A stretch of DNA of 64,000 nt from Arthrobacter pigmenti (GCF_011927905.1 NZ_JAATJL010000001.1:2604001-2668000), one strand, 5' to 3'; counted from the stretch's first letter, positions 17,487 through 26,946 are shown. The notes: generated by a model not told the origin, from the letters alone. Made by a program: numbers and translations.

Positions 17487-19658
17487 ATGACTGTCACCCC
17501 TCCTGTCGCCAAGAAGGTTCCCACCGAACGCACCCACCACGGCGATACGTTCGTCGACGACTACGAGTGGCTGCGCGCCAAGGACAATCCGGAGGTTGTC
17601 GAGCACCTCACGGCAGAAAACGCCTATACCGACGCCGTTACTGCCGGTCAGGAACAGCTCCGTCAGGACATTTTCAACGAGATCAAGAACCGCACCCAGG
17701 AAACGGATCTCTCGGTGCCGGCCCGCAAGCAGGACTGGTGGTACTACTCCCGCACCGAGGAAGGGAAGCAGTACAGCATCCACTGCCGCGTCCGTGCAAC
17801 CGATACCGGGGACGTCGCTAAAGACTGGACTCCCCCCGAGGTGGTTCCGGGCCAGGCGGTGCCCGGCGAGCAGATACTGCTGGACGGCAATGCCGAAGCC
17901 GAGGGCAAGCCGTTCTTCTCCGTCGGCGGGATCGCGGTGAGCGAGGACGGCAACCTGCTTGCCTTCAGCGTGGACAACGCCGGCGATGAGCGCTTCACCC
18001 TCCGGATCAAGGATCTGCGATCCGGTGAACTGCTGCCGGACGAGATCCCGAACGTCTTCTACGGCGTCGCGTTTTCCCCGGACGGACGGCAGGTGTTCTA
18101 CACCGTCGTGGACGACAGCTGGCGCCCCTACCAGGTGAAATCCCACCGTCTCGGGACCGCCGTCGACGACGACGCGCTGGTCTACCAGGAGGACGACGTC
18201 GCCATGTGGACCGGCTTCGACCTCTCCGCTGACCGCACTCAGTTGCTCATCGGCATCGGCTGCTCCGAGTACAGCGAATACCGGGTGCTGGACCTGCGCA
18301 ATCAGGACGCCGGACTCACCACCCTCATTCCCCGTTCCGAGCGTGTGCTCTATGAAGCGGAACCGCTGACCATCGACAGCCGCCTCCACTACCTCCTCAC
18401 CCATGACCGCGGCGCGAAAAACTCGATGGTGAGCCTGGTGGGTGCTGAGCAGTTCGAGCGCCCCCTCACCGAGCAGCAGTGGTTGACAGTCGTAGAGCAC
18501 GACGACGCCGTCCGCGTGCACGGCGCGACCGTCACGGCCACGCACGTCCTGGTTTCAGTGCGCAAGGACACCACCATGCGGGTGCAGATCCTGCCGAGGG
18601 AAGGTCTCGGCACTTCGTCCCAACACGCGCCGATCGAGCCCTCCTTCGAGGAAGATCTCTACACCTGCACCCTCGCCGGTGCCGAGTTCGAAGCCCCGAT
18701 GATCCGGCTTTCCTACATTTCCTACTTCACACCGCCCCGCATTTATGACTACCTGCTCGACGGCGGTGAGCTGACCCTGCGCAAAGAAACCCCGGTGCGC
18801 GGCGGTTACCGCTCGGAGGAGTACGTCGCCGAACGCCAGTGGGCAACAGCGGCCGATGGTACGCAGATTCCGTTGTCGGTGCTGCGGCGCCGCGATCTCA
18901 CCGATGACGGCACCAACCCGGCCGTCATCTACGCCTACGGCAGCTATGAGATCAGCATGGACCCGGGGTTCTCGATCTCGCGGCTGTCGCTGCTGGATCG
19001 CGGCGTGATGTTCGTAGTCGCTCACATCCGCGGCGGCGGCGAAATGGGCAGGACCTGGTACGAGGACGGCAAGAAGCTGGCCAAGAAGAACACCTTCACC
19101 GACTTCGTCGATGCGACCACGCACATCGCCGAATCCGGCTGGGTGGACCGGAACCGGATCGCCGCAATCGGCGGATCGGCCGGTGGCCTACTGATGGGCG
19201 CCGTCGTCAACCTCGCGCCGGAGAAGTACCGTGCCGTAATCGCGCAGGTCCCGTTCGTGGACGCGCTGACCACCATCCTCGATCCGGAGCTGCCGCTGTC
19301 AGCGCTGGAGTGGGAAGAGTGGGGCAACCCGATCACCGATCCCGAGGTCTACCGGTACATGAAGGAGTACACGCCGTACGAGAACGTGAAGGCAACCACG
19401 TACCCGCGCATCGCCGCCGTCACCAGCTTCAACGACACACGCGTGCTCTACGTGGAGCCCGCGAAGTGGGTTGCGAAGCTGCGAGAGGTGACCACCGGCA
19501 GCGAACCGATCGTGCTCAAGACCGAGATGGACGGCGGCCACGGCGGCGCGAGCGGACGTTACGAGCAGTGGAAGGATGTCGCCTGGGACTATGCGTTCGC
19601 TGCGGACGCGCTCGGTGCGACGGCGCCGCTTACGCGGACCGCCGGCGTCGCGGGGTAG
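17487..19658 (+). CDS. ptrB: Oligopeptidase B (prolyl oligopeptidase family S9A)
   Basis: The 723-residue protein has an N-terminal seven-bladed beta-propeller and a C-terminal alpha/beta-hydrolase domain. The nucleophile Ser lies in GGSAGGLLMGAV, the catalytic Asp in FNDTRV and the His in DGGHGGASGRY. Oligopeptidase B cuts short peptides after Arg or Lys in the cytoplasm. The frame is open upstream through the 92-bp repeat, but ATG 17487 is preceded by AGGA and gives the usual N-terminus with TERTHHGDTFVDDYEWLR. Confidence 0.92.
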   Translation: MTVTPPVAKKVPTERTHHGDTFVDDYEWLRAKDNPEVVEHLTAENAYTDAVTAGQEQLRQDIFNEIKNRTQETDLSVPARKQDWWYYSRTEEGKQYSIHCRVRATDTGDVAKDWTPPEVVPGQAVPGEQILLDGNAEAEGKPFFSVGGIAVSEDGNLLAFSVDNAGDERFTLRIKDLRSGELLPDEIPNVFYGVAFSPDGRQVFYTVVDDSWRPYQVKSHRLGTAVDDDALVYQEDDVAMWTGFDLSADRTQLLIGIGCSEYSEYRVLDLRNQDAGLTTLIPRSERVLYEAEPLTIDSRLHYLLTHDRGAKNSMVSLVGAEQFERPLTEQQWLTVVEHDDAVRVHGATVTATHVLVSVRKDTTMRVQILPREGLGTSSQHAPIEPSFEEDLYTCTLAGAEFEAPMIRLSYISYFTPPRIYDYLLDGGELTLRKETPVRGGYRSEEYVAERQWATAADGTQIPLSVLRRRDLTDDGTNPAVIYAYGSYEISMDPGFSISRLSLLDRGVMFVVAHIRGGGEMGRTWYEDGKKLAKKNTFTDFVDATTHIAESGWVDRNRIAAIGGSAGGLLMGAVVNLAPEKYRAVIAQVPFVDALTTILDPELPLSALEWEEWGNPITDPEVYRYMKEYTPYENVKATTYPRIAAVTSFNDTRVLYVEPAKWVAKLREVTTGSEPIVLKTEMDGGHGGASGRYEQWKDVAWDYAFAADALGATAPLTRTAGVAG

Positions 19659-19695
19659 GCCCGAAATTCCCGCTACCTCGCGATCTTTCAGGGCT

Positions 19696-19741
19696 TGGGC
19701 TCCGAATACACAGTATGGAAAGTGCACAAGTGTTCGGAGCC
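19696..19741. repeat. Inverted repeat between ptrB and the kinase gene
   Basis: GGGCTCCGAA pairs perfectly with TTCGGAGCCC, and the flanking CAC/GTG adds three pairs after a bulge. The loop is long. It lies 40 bp past the ptrB stop and may terminate that transcript, but no T-run follows. Confidence 0.45.
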
Positions 19742-19783
19742 CTGCCGGGCGTCCTGCAGCCCACCGATGACAGCCCGCGTCGG

Positions 19784-19789
19784 TATAGT
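19784..19789 (+). promoter_or_regulatory. -10 box for a leaderless kinase transcript
   Basis: TATAGT ends 6 nt before the ATG at 19796. Standard spacing puts the transcription start on the A of that ATG, so the mRNA would have no 5' leader. No Shine-Dalgarno is present, which agrees. Confidence 0.55.
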
Positions 19790-19795
19790 TAACAG

Positions 19796-21163
19796 ATGGA
19801 CAGCAAGCGTGCCGGTTCGGCACATGCTGCGACAACTGTGGGAGCCGATGGCCCCCAGGACGAGCCTGTCCAGCACCAAATCCTTGGAGGCCGGTACCGG
19901 CTTGTCAGCCTCATCGGCCAGGGTGGCATGGCGTCAGTCCATCAGGGACGGGACGAAATACTGGGCCGTGACGTAGCAGTCAAGGTTTTCCACACCGGGC
20001 CGGTCGGATCGGATGACGAGGCCCGCCAGCAGGCCGAAGCGAGGATACTGGCCAGCCTGAACCACCCCAATCTGGTGACTGTTTTTGACATCGGCATTGA
20101 CAAGGAAGACCTCCATCACCGGGCGTTCCTCGTGATGGAACTGATCACCGGCGAGGACCTCCGCCGCACCAATTCCCATGCACCGCTCACTGAAGGTGAA
20201 ACGAAGGCGCTGGGCCGCGGAGTGGCCCAGGCGCTGGCATATATCCATGACCAGGGTGTAGTCCATCGCGACGTGAAACCGGGCAACATCCTCATTGGTG
20301 CCAGCAGCAATCCCCGCCGTGCCGAGAAGCCCAAACTCACGGATTTCGGCATCGCCCGCCTCGTAGAAGATGCACATCTGACTGCCACCGGCCAATCCGT
20401 CGGCACCGCTGCCTACTTCAGTCCCGAGCAGGCTGAAGGCCTTGCGGCGACCGCTGCCAGCGATGTCTATTCCCTCGGCCTGGTCCTGCTTGAGTGCCTC
20501 ACCGGGGAGACCGCATTTCCCGGTCCCGCTGCAGCCTCGGCCGCTGCCCGCCTCCACCATGACCCGGCAATTCCCTGGCCGGACTGCGATTGGGGCCGGC
20601 TGCTCCGCGATATGACGCAGCGTGATCCGGCTGCCCGTCCTTCCGCGAAGGACGTTTCGGCAGTCCTCGATTCCGAGTTCAGTGAAACCCGCCAGTCGGT
20701 TGTCCCAGCGAGGAATCTCGACGGCGATACCCGGGCCGGCTTACCGACGGCAGCAGTAGGTGTGGTTGGGCCTGGCGAAGACAGCGAAGCGACGGCGGCC
20801 CTGACAGCCTCGGATGCGACAGCAGCATCGCCGTCTGCCGCACCACACGAGGCGTTTCCCATAACCGCACAGCAACCGCAGCAGAACCGGCGCGGAGCAC
20901 CACTGCATACCCCTGACGAAGAAGACGAAGGGGACCGTGGACACGGGGCTTCAGGGTCGGTGACATCTTCGCGCAGGCGCAGGCCGGGAGCGCTGCAGTG
21001 GGCACTGATAGTGCTTCTGGCAGTGCTAACCCTTCTGACTGCGGCGGCTTTCCTTGTTCCTGCTCTTCTGCCGGGAACGGACTCCCAACCCATTGACTAT
21101 CCTCCGGCGACCGGGGAACTTGGCGAACTTTTGGAAAATTTGCAGGAGAGTGTCACCCCGTGA
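19796..21163 (+). CDS. Transmembrane serine/threonine protein kinase
   Basis: The 455-residue protein has an N-terminal Hanks-type kinase domain (about 33-290). It shows a glycine loop (LIGQGGMASVHQG), the ATP-binding Lys in VAVKVF, the catalytic loop HRDVKPGNIL and a DFG motif (TDFGIARL). A Ser/Thr/Ala-rich cytoplasmic linker leads to one membrane helix near 400-425 and a short outer tail. There are no PASTA repeats. The stop overlaps the GTG start of a secreted proline-rich lipoprotein (GTGA), so the two are translationally coupled and probably work together at the cell surface. Confidence 0.92.
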   Translation: MDSKRAGSAHAATTVGADGPQDEPVQHQILGGRYRLVSLIGQGGMASVHQGRDEILGRDVAVKVFHTGPVGSDDEARQQAEARILASLNHPNLVTVFDIGIDKEDLHHRAFLVMELITGEDLRRTNSHAPLTEGETKALGRGVAQALAYIHDQGVVHRDVKPGNILIGASSNPRRAEKPKLTDFGIARLVEDAHLTATGQSVGTAAYFSPEQAEGLAATAASDVYSLGLVLLECLTGETAFPGPAAASAAARLHHDPAIPWPDCDWGRLLRDMTQRDPAARPSAKDVSAVLDSEFSETRQSVVPARNLDGDTRAGLPTAAVGVVGPGEDSEATAALTASDATAASPSAAPHEAFPITAQQPQQNRRGAPLHTPDEEDEGDRGHGASGSVTSSRRRRPGALQWALIVLLAVLTLLTAAAFLVPALLPGTDSQPIDYPPATGELGELLENLQESVTP

Positions 21164-21963
21164 AGAAGAGAGCAGCCCGTCTTTGCTCCGCAGGAGCAGC
21201 GCTAAGCCTGGCACTGCTCAGCGGCTGTAGTCCTGCCCCGGACAGTGGTGCGGCCGCAATGCGGCAGCTTCAGGCAGACGTCCTGGAAGTCAGCCAACTT
21301 TCCGTGGGCGGCGACTTCGCCGAAGCACTGGACGCGCTGGACAGCCTGAGTACCCGATTGGGTGCGCTCGCTCTCATTGGGGCAGTCGACTCCGTACAAC
21401 AGCGGGAGATAGAAGAAGCGATGACCAACCTCCGGGTGTTTCTCGATCGCAGCCTGAGCGACGGCACGCCGTCTGAGTCAGCTACGCCAGCACCGGAGCA
21501 AACCAGTCCAGAGCCAACGGGCACACCCGGCCTGCCCTTCCCGCCAGCGCCTATTCAAGTACCCGCTCCGGCACCTGCGCCCGCCCCTGAGCCTGTTCCC
21601 GCACCGGAGCCCGCACCCGCTACCACCCCCGCACCGGATCCGGCACCTGATCCCGAGCCCACACCGGAGCCGGAACCGGAACCGAGCCAGCCCCCACCTC
21701 CTGAACCGGAACCCGATCCTGCGCCTTCTGAACCTGCGCCGACTGAGCCTGCGCCCGCACCAAGCACCACTCCCGCACCTGAGCCGTCGGGTTCCCCAAC
21801 ACCTGCACCTACGGAGCAGTCCGGCCCCGGCGTCGGGCCGCCAGACAACCCAGAACCGCCGCCAAGTTCCGAGCCGGGCGGGCCACCAGCGCCACCCGGT
21901 GAGCCGGGCGGGCCTGGTGAGCCGGGTGGACCACCAGGGTCACCGGGTGGTCCGGGCGGGTAG
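21160..21963 (+). CDS. Proline-rich lipoprotein paired with the kinase
   Basis: This 267-residue protein has a lipoprotein signal peptide with lipobox LSGC (Cys near 24). A small helical region follows (about residues 35-95), then roughly 150 residues of Pro/Ala/Glu/Asp repeats changing into a Gly/Pro-rich tail. Such tails usually span or bind the cell wall. The helical part could be a ligand-sensing or partner-binding module for the upstream kinase, but I do not recognise it. The 3' end overlaps the convergent GH1 gene by 24 bp. Confidence 0.8.
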   Translation: MKKRAARLCSAGAALSLALLSGCSPAPDSGAAAMRQLQADVLEVSQLSVGGDFAEALDALDSLSTRLGALALIGAVDSVQQREIEEAMTNLRVFLDRSLSDGTPSESATPAPEQTSPEPTGTPGLPFPPAPIQVPAPAPAPAPEPVPAPEPAPATTPAPDPAPDPEPTPEPEPEPSQPPPPEPEPDPAPSEPAPTEPAPAPSTTPAPEPSGSPTPAPTEQSGPGVGPPDNPEPPPSSEPGGPPAPPGEPGGPGEPGGPPGSPGGPGG

Positions 21964-23358
21964 TCCGTTGGCGCGGATGACGTCGGCGAACCAGCGCGCG
22001 CTTGCCTTCGGGATGCGCCGCTGCGTTTCGTAGTCCACACGCACCAGGCCGAACCGCTGGTGGTAGCCCCAGGACCACTCGAAGTTATCGAGCAGCGACC
22101 ACGCCAGGTAGCCGCGGACGTCCGCGCCGTCTGCGATGGCGTCGGAGACGGCGTGGAGGTGTGATTCGATGAAGGCAAGGCGGTCCTGGTCATCCACGTA
22201 GCCGGATTCGTCCGGGTGGTCGTTGTACGCAGCGCCGTTTTCCGTGATGTAAAGCGGAATGTTCCTGGGCCCGGTGTAGTCCTGGTGCAGGCGGTTCAGA
22301 AGCCTGCGAAGGCCCTCCGGCTGGACCTCCCAGCCCATGGCGGTCACGGGCAGGCCGCGCGGGACCGAGGATACGCCGTCGGCCGCGACGTACGGCGAGG
22401 AAAGCCGACGCGCCGATTCGGGCCTATCCACGGGCGGCTGCGCTGTGGTGGTGACCGCTTCGCCGTGGTAATAGTTCACCCCGAGCAGGTCGATCGGCGT
22501 GGCGATTATGTCAAGGTCGCCGGGCTGGATGAAACGCTCGAAACCCAGGTGGCGTACGTCGTCGAGCACGTCCTCCGGGTAGTGCCCTTTCACCACCGGG
22601 TCCAGGAAGATCCGGTTGAACTGTCCGTCGATGCGCCGGGCGGCGTCGCGGTCAGCCTCGCTGTCGGGATCGAGCGGGTCCGGAACGGTGAAGTTGAGGG
22701 TGAGTCCCAGTTGGGCGTCCGGGTCGCCCTTCCGCAGTTCACGCGTTGCCAGTCCGTGCGCAAGCAACAGATGGTGAGCGGCGGCCAGGGCCGCAGCGGG
22801 TTCCTGTCTCCCGGGAGCGTGCTCACCCGAGGCATACCCGAGGAACGCAGAGCACCACGGCTCATTCAGGGTGGTCCAGATCCGGACGCGATCGCCGAGT
22901 GCCTGGTGCATGGTTCTGGCGTACTCCGCGAAAAGGTGCGCCGTCTCGCGTTTGGTCCACCCGCCGTCGTCCTCCAGCGCCTGCGGCAAGTCCCAGTGGT
23001 AAAGGGTCAACCACGGCGTGACGCCCGCAGCGAGCAACTCATCCACCAGGTCCGAGTAGAACCGGATCCCCGCCGGATTAGGGGTCCTGCCATCTGGCAT
23101 GCACCGTGACCATGATGTCGAGAAGCGGTAGGCGCCCAGCCCCAGTTCCTTCATGAGCGCAACATCCTCGGCGTACCGGTGGTAATGATCGCAGGCGACG
23201 TCGCCGTTATGGGCGTCAGCAACGGCGCCGGGAACGCGCGCAAAGACATCCCAGATGGAGTCCTGCCGACCGTCCTCGTGTGCCGCGCCCTCGATCTGGT
23301 AGGCAGCGGTAGCCGCTCCCCACAGGAACCCATCCGGGAAGGGTGCTGTTGCGTTCAT
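21940..23358 (-). CDS. Beta-glucosidase, glycoside hydrolase family 1
   Basis: The 472-residue TIM-barrel enzyme has the GH1 N-terminal signature FLWGAATAAYQIEGA, the acid/base Glu in TLNEPW and the nucleophile Glu in LYITENGAAY. It has no signal peptide, so it hydrolyses beta-glucosides in the cytoplasm after uptake. The start has AAGGAG upstream. Its 3' end overlaps the convergent lipoprotein gene. Confidence 0.93.
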   Translation of the reverse strand: MNATAPFPDGFLWGAATAAYQIEGAAHEDGRQDSIWDVFARVPGAVADAHNGDVACDHYHRYAEDVALMKELGLGAYRFSTSWSRCMPDGRTPNPAGIRFYSDLVDELLAAGVTPWLTLYHWDLPQALEDDGGWTKRETAHLFAEYARTMHQALGDRVRIWTTLNEPWCSAFLGYASGEHAPGRQEPAAALAAAHHLLLAHGLATRELRKGDPDAQLGLTLNFTVPDPLDPDSEADRDAARRIDGQFNRIFLDPVVKGHYPEDVLDDVRHLGFERFIQPGDLDIIATPIDLLGVNYYHGEAVTTTAQPPVDRPESARRLSSPYVAADGVSSVPRGLPVTAMGWEVQPEGLRRLLNRLHQDYTGPRNIPLYITENGAAYNDHPDESGYVDDQDRLAFIESHLHAVSDAIADGADVRGYLAWSLLDNFEWSWGYHQRFGLVRVDYETQRRIPKASARWFADVIRANGLPARTTR

Positions 23359-23459
23359 ACTGGTTGCTCCTTACGCGTTTCCCTGAAACCCGATCATCTA
23401 CCGGCAGAACGGCAGGATTTGGTTGAGAGTACAGCACGCATCCATGCCGCACAGGTTCA

Positions 23460-23480
23460 TATGTGCACAACTGCGCACTT
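23460..23480. promoter_or_regulatory. Imperfect palindrome before the MFS-ArsR pair
   Basis: TATGTGCAC and GCGCACTTA are imperfect inverted arms separated by about three bases (7 of 9 positions pair). The dyad lies just upstream of the MFS start. ArsR/SmtB repressors bind such dyads, and one is encoded downstream. Confidence 0.45.
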
Positions 23481-23486
23481 AAAGAT

Positions 23487-24734
23487 ATGTTTGTGCCCAT
23501 GTTCAGTGTCCTGCAGGTACCGACGTACCGGAATCTTTTCGCAGCCCAGGTGATCGCTCTGCTGGGAACTGGCCTGCTGACGGTTGCGCTGGGCCTGCTG
23601 GCCTTCGACCTCGCCGGCGGCCGGGCGGGCGCCGTGCTTGGCACAGCACTGACCATCAAGATGCTCGCCTACGTCTTCGTTGCCCCGGTGATGGCGGCCC
23701 TGGTGGAAAGACTGCCGAAGAAGGCCGTCCTGGTGGGCGCGGACCTGGTGCGCGCCGGCATCGCGATGACGTTGCCCTTCATCGACCAGGCCTGGCAGAT
23801 CTACATCCTGGTGTTCATCCTGCAATCGGCCTCCGCGACCTTCACGCCGGCTTTCCAGTCACTGATTCCCGTTGTTCTGCCGAAGGAACGCGACTATACG
23901 CGGGCATTGTCACTCTCACGCCTTGCCTACGATCTGGAGTCCCTGCTGAGCCCGGCGCTGGCCGCCGCGCTGCTGACGCTGATGAGCTACTCGAACCTTT
24001 TCATGGGGACGATGGCCGGGTTCCTGTTCTCCGCGCTGATGGTCGTTTCCGCCCGGCTACCCTCCGTGCCGGTACAGGCCAACACCGGCTCTGTCTGGCA
24101 TCGCACGACGCTGGGCAGCCGGATCTTCATTCGGGATCCTTCCCTGCGGGCCCTGTTGGCCCTGAACCTGGTGGTCGCCGGCGGAACGGCCCTGGTGCTG
24201 GTCAACACGGTGGTTTACGTCAGGGACATCTACGCTGGATCCAATGCTGAAGTCGCGCTGGCTCTCGCCTGCTTCGGTGCGGGTTCCATGGTGATCGCCC
24301 TGATCACTCCGCGCCTCCTGGAACGGATCACTGACCGCAGCTTCATGCTCGCAGGTGCGGCTGTAATCAGTGCCGGCATGGCTGCTGCGGTCCTGGTTGT
24401 CCTTGCAGAACCCCCGTGGGCTGCGATGCTGGCGGTCTGGGCGTTCCTCGGTGCCGGCACCTCAATGATCAATACGCCCTCGGCGCGGTTACTGCGCCGG
24501 GCGGCCACGGATGCAACCAGGCCGCACCTCTTCACCGCACAGTTTTCCCTGTCCCACGCCTGCTTTATCCTCACCTACCCAGTGGCCGGCTGGGTTGGCG
24601 CGGTCGCCGGTCAGGTGAGCGCCGCCGTCGTTCTCGCTGTACTGGCTACACTGGGCACAATGGCGGCGATTCGCCTCTGGCCCGCAGAGCCCGCAATGGA
24701 GGCCGACGGAATGTCCACGCTGTCGGGAAGGTGA
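23487..24734 (+). CDS. MFS transporter, MFS_3-like efflux type
   Basis: This protein of about 415 residues has twelve predicted helices and an N-terminal segment (FSVLQVPTYRNLFAAQVIALLGTGLL) typical of the MFS_3/enterobactin-exporter-like group. The start is uncertain: ATG 23487, ATG 23499 and an upstream GTG are all in frame. ATG 23487 is used because the palindrome lies before it. Three bases separate its stop from an ArsR-family regulator, so they form an operon, probably for exporting a metal ion or drug. Confidence 0.85.
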   Translation: MFVPMFSVLQVPTYRNLFAAQVIALLGTGLLTVALGLLAFDLAGGRAGAVLGTALTIKMLAYVFVAPVMAALVERLPKKAVLVGADLVRAGIAMTLPFIDQAWQIYILVFILQSASATFTPAFQSLIPVVLPKERDYTRALSLSRLAYDLESLLSPALAAALLTLMSYSNLFMGTMAGFLFSALMVVSARLPSVPVQANTGSVWHRTTLGSRIFIRDPSLRALLALNLVVAGGTALVLVNTVVYVRDIYAGSNAEVALALACFGAGSMVIALITPRLLERITDRSFMLAGAAVISAGMAAAVLVVLAEPPWAAMLAVWAFLGAGTSMINTPSARLLRRAATDATRPHLFTAQFSLSHACFILTYPVAGWVGAVAGQVSAAVVLAVLATLGTMAAIRLWPAEPAMEADGMSTLSGR

Positions 24735-24737
24735 GAC

Positions 24738-25097
24738 ATGAGCGAGAGTCCGGTATCCGGTGCACCGAGCCTGCACCACCCGATCACGCCGGACAGTGCG
24801 CGTCTGGAAGCAGGCGCTGCGACCTTCCGGATGCTCGCTGATCCCACCCGGTTACACATCCTTTGGCTCCTCGCGGAGCATCCTGCGGGTGTGGGCTCCC
24901 TCGTAGAGCGGACGGGCGCAACCCGGACGTCAGTCAGTCAACACCTGGCGAAGCTGCGCTTTACCCAGCTGGTCAGCGCGAAAAGGGAGGGCCGGAACGT
25001 TGTCTACAGCATCATCGACGGGCACCTGGCACGCCTGGTCCGTGAAGGGATGAACCATGCAGACCACCGCGTCACGGGCGAACCCACGCACGAATAG
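24738..25097 (+). CDS. ArsR-family transcriptional regulator
   Basis: The 119-residue protein has a winged helix-turn-helix (FRMLADPTRLHILWLLAEHP, recognition helix TRTSVSQHLAKLR) and a beta-wing REGRNVVYSI. A C-terminal helix with MNHADHR provides His and Asp residues that could bind metal in an alpha-5 site. It lies 3 bp after the MFS gene and probably represses the operon until its ligand appears. Confidence 0.88.
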   Translation: MSESPVSGAPSLHHPITPDSARLEAGAATFRMLADPTRLHILWLLAEHPAGVGSLVERTGATRTSVSQHLAKLRFTQLVSAKREGRNVVYSIIDGHLARLVREGMNHADHRVTGEPTHE

Positions 25098-25107
25098 CCG
25101 CTGGGCG

Positions 25108-26946
25108 CTAAGGCGGAAGCACCACACCGCTGGCGGTGTCGTTGCGGGGCTCCGCGCCGATGCGGGCCGTCAAACCGTCCTCGCTGATTTCAAGCATGTT
25201 CGCTGTTCCGAAGATCCCGATCCCAATCGCGATGTTGTGGCCGCGGGCGCGCAGATTCTCAACCGTCGCAGCCGGGTAGCTCGTCTCGACGTGCAGGATG
25301 TTGTCCGCGGGATACGGGAAAATCGACGCCGGGAATGCGGTGCTCACGAAGCGCGGCTGGGCTACAGCCTCCTGCGGACCCAGCCCGAACGCCACCACGT
25401 TCATGAACTGTTGGAGCTGCGCCTGCGGCTGGGTATCGACGCCCGTGTTCCCGCCGAGCAGGTACGGCCGGCCGGTCCGGAGCACCATGTACGGGTTGGA
25501 CGTGTGCCGTACGGTTGCGCCCGGGGCCACGGCGTTCACGTTGTCCGGATCGGTTGACATGAACTTCATGCGCTCGTTGATGTGGATGCCCGTGTCCCCG
25601 ACCACGAGAAACTGGCCGCCCAGGCTGGTAGTGACTGCTGAGGCGTTCCCCTCGGCGTCCGTTACGTGGAAGGTTGTGGTGTCGGTCGCCTGCCGGTCCA
25701 GCCCGGCTTCGATGGGCCACTCGGCCGCGCGCTCCATGTCGATCCGGGTGCGCTGTGTGGCGGCATACTCGTCCGAGAGCAGTTCCTCCACGGGCATCTC
25801 CGTGCGGTCCGGATCGCCGATGTACTCGAAGCGGTCGGCATAGGCGAGCTTCACCGCTTCCACCTGGCGGTGGACCACGTCAGGGTCCGACGGCGACCGC
25901 CCGGTCCAGTCCTCAGCCTTCAGGATATTCAGTGCAAGGAGCATCGCGATCCCCTGGCTGTTCGGCGGATTCTGCAGGACCGTGAGGCCTTGGCCCCAGT
26001 CGACCGAGATCGGCTCCACCTGCTCCGCCTCGTACCCGGCGAAGTCTTCAAGTGTCAGGTACCCGCCGAACTCGTCGGAATACGCAACGATCGCCTCCGC
26101 AAGGGGCCCCCGGTAGAAGTAGTCCCGAGCGGCCTGGATGCCGGCCGCATGGGAGGCGGCCTCGTCACCCGAGGAGGCTGCGCCGTCGTCGTACGCGGTT
26201 GCGAGCGCCTCGAGCGTGTCGGCGAGATCGGGCTGCGTGACGGTCTGGCCGGTCGCAACCAACGCACCGTTCCGCAGGTACAGCTCGCTCAGCTTGGGGC
26301 TGTTCCGGATGTTAACTTCCTGCTGGGTCAGCCAGAAGGTCATTTCGGTGCTGACCGGATAGCCGGCCCGCGCGATCCCGATCGCAGGCGCGAGCACCTC
26401 ACGCAGGTCCAGCCTCCCGTGGTCGCGAAGCCACAGCATCCAGCCGTCCCAGGCACCCGGCAGGATCGCTTGGTGCATCCCGTACTCACCCGCCCGGGCG
26501 GAGTAATCTTCCAGCGTCGCCTTGCTGCCAACGGGGCCCACACCGTTGAGGCTCGTGGCTTCCTGCGTGCCGGCGTCGTAGTAGAGGGCCCAGGTGTCAC
26601 CGCCCAGAACGCTCGAATAGAACGGCTCGACGACGGTCAGCACCGCGGCCACCGCCACCGCCGCGTCGGCGGCGGTCCCGCCCGCGTTGAGGATCTCAGC
26701 TCCGGCATCGGTTGCGAGCGAGTTGGAAGAGACAACCGCCTGGACGTGGGGCTGGGCCGGCGTCGTTGTTGGTGCCTCTGTTGTAGGGGCTGTGGTGGTT
26801 GGGGCTGTGCTTGTGGGCGCCGGAGTTGTTTGCTCCGTGCTTGTCGAAGTCGGCGCGGTTTCCGGGGGATTCGGGACCGTGCAGGCCGTGATCGTCCACA
26901 CCGAGCACACTGCGATGGCCAGTAGCCGGAAAATTCGTTGTCGCAA
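25108..26946 (-). CDS. ggt: Gamma-glutamyltransferase-family lipoprotein
   Basis: The protein of about 612 residues has a lipoprotein signal with lipobox ITAC, a Thr/Pro-rich tether and a gamma-glutamyltransferase domain (GGTAADAAVAVAAVLTVVEP; NPPNSQGIAMLLALNILK). The Thr that becomes the N-terminal nucleophile after self-cleavage is expected in TTTFHVTDAEGNASAVT. A GGNTGVDTQPQAQLQ stretch replaces the classical GSPGG, as in divergent GGT-like members. It would cleave gamma-glutamyl compounds outside the membrane. TTG 26946 is chosen for its AAAGGGG Shine-Dalgarno; the start remains uncertain. Confidence 0.85.
   Translation of the reverse strand: MRQRIFRLLAIAVCSVWTITACTVPNPPETAPTSTSTEQTTPAPTSTAPTTTAPTTEAPTTTPAQPHVQAVVSSNSLATDAGAEILNAGGTAADAAVAVAAVLTVVEPFYSSVLGGDTWALYYDAGTQEATSLNGVGPVGSKATLEDYSARAGEYGMHQAILPGAWDGWMLWLRDHGRLDLREVLAPAIGIARAGYPVSTEMTFWLTQQEVNIRNSPKLSELYLRNGALVATGQTVTQPDLADTLEALATAYDDGAASSGDEAASHAAGIQAARDYFYRGPLAEAIVAYSDEFGGYLTLEDFAGYEAEQVEPISVDWGQGLTVLQNPPNSQGIAMLLALNILKAEDWTGRSPSDPDVVHRQVEAVKLAYADRFEYIGDPDRTEMPVEELLSDEYAATQRTRIDMERAAEWPIEAGLDRQATDTTTFHVTDAEGNASAVTTSLGGQFLVVGDTGIHINERMKFMSTDPDNVNAVAPGATVRHTSNPYMVLRTGRPYLLGGNTGVDTQPQAQLQQFMNVVAFGLGPQEAVAQPRFVSTAFPASIFPYPADNILHVETSYPAATVENLRARGHNIAIGIGIFGTANMLEISEDGLTARIGAEPRNDTASGVVLPP

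Noticed and set aside
21555-22193. A Gly/Ser-rich open frame on the minus strand
   Set aside because: It is the shadow of the proline-rich repeats of the lipoprotein gene and has no start signal.
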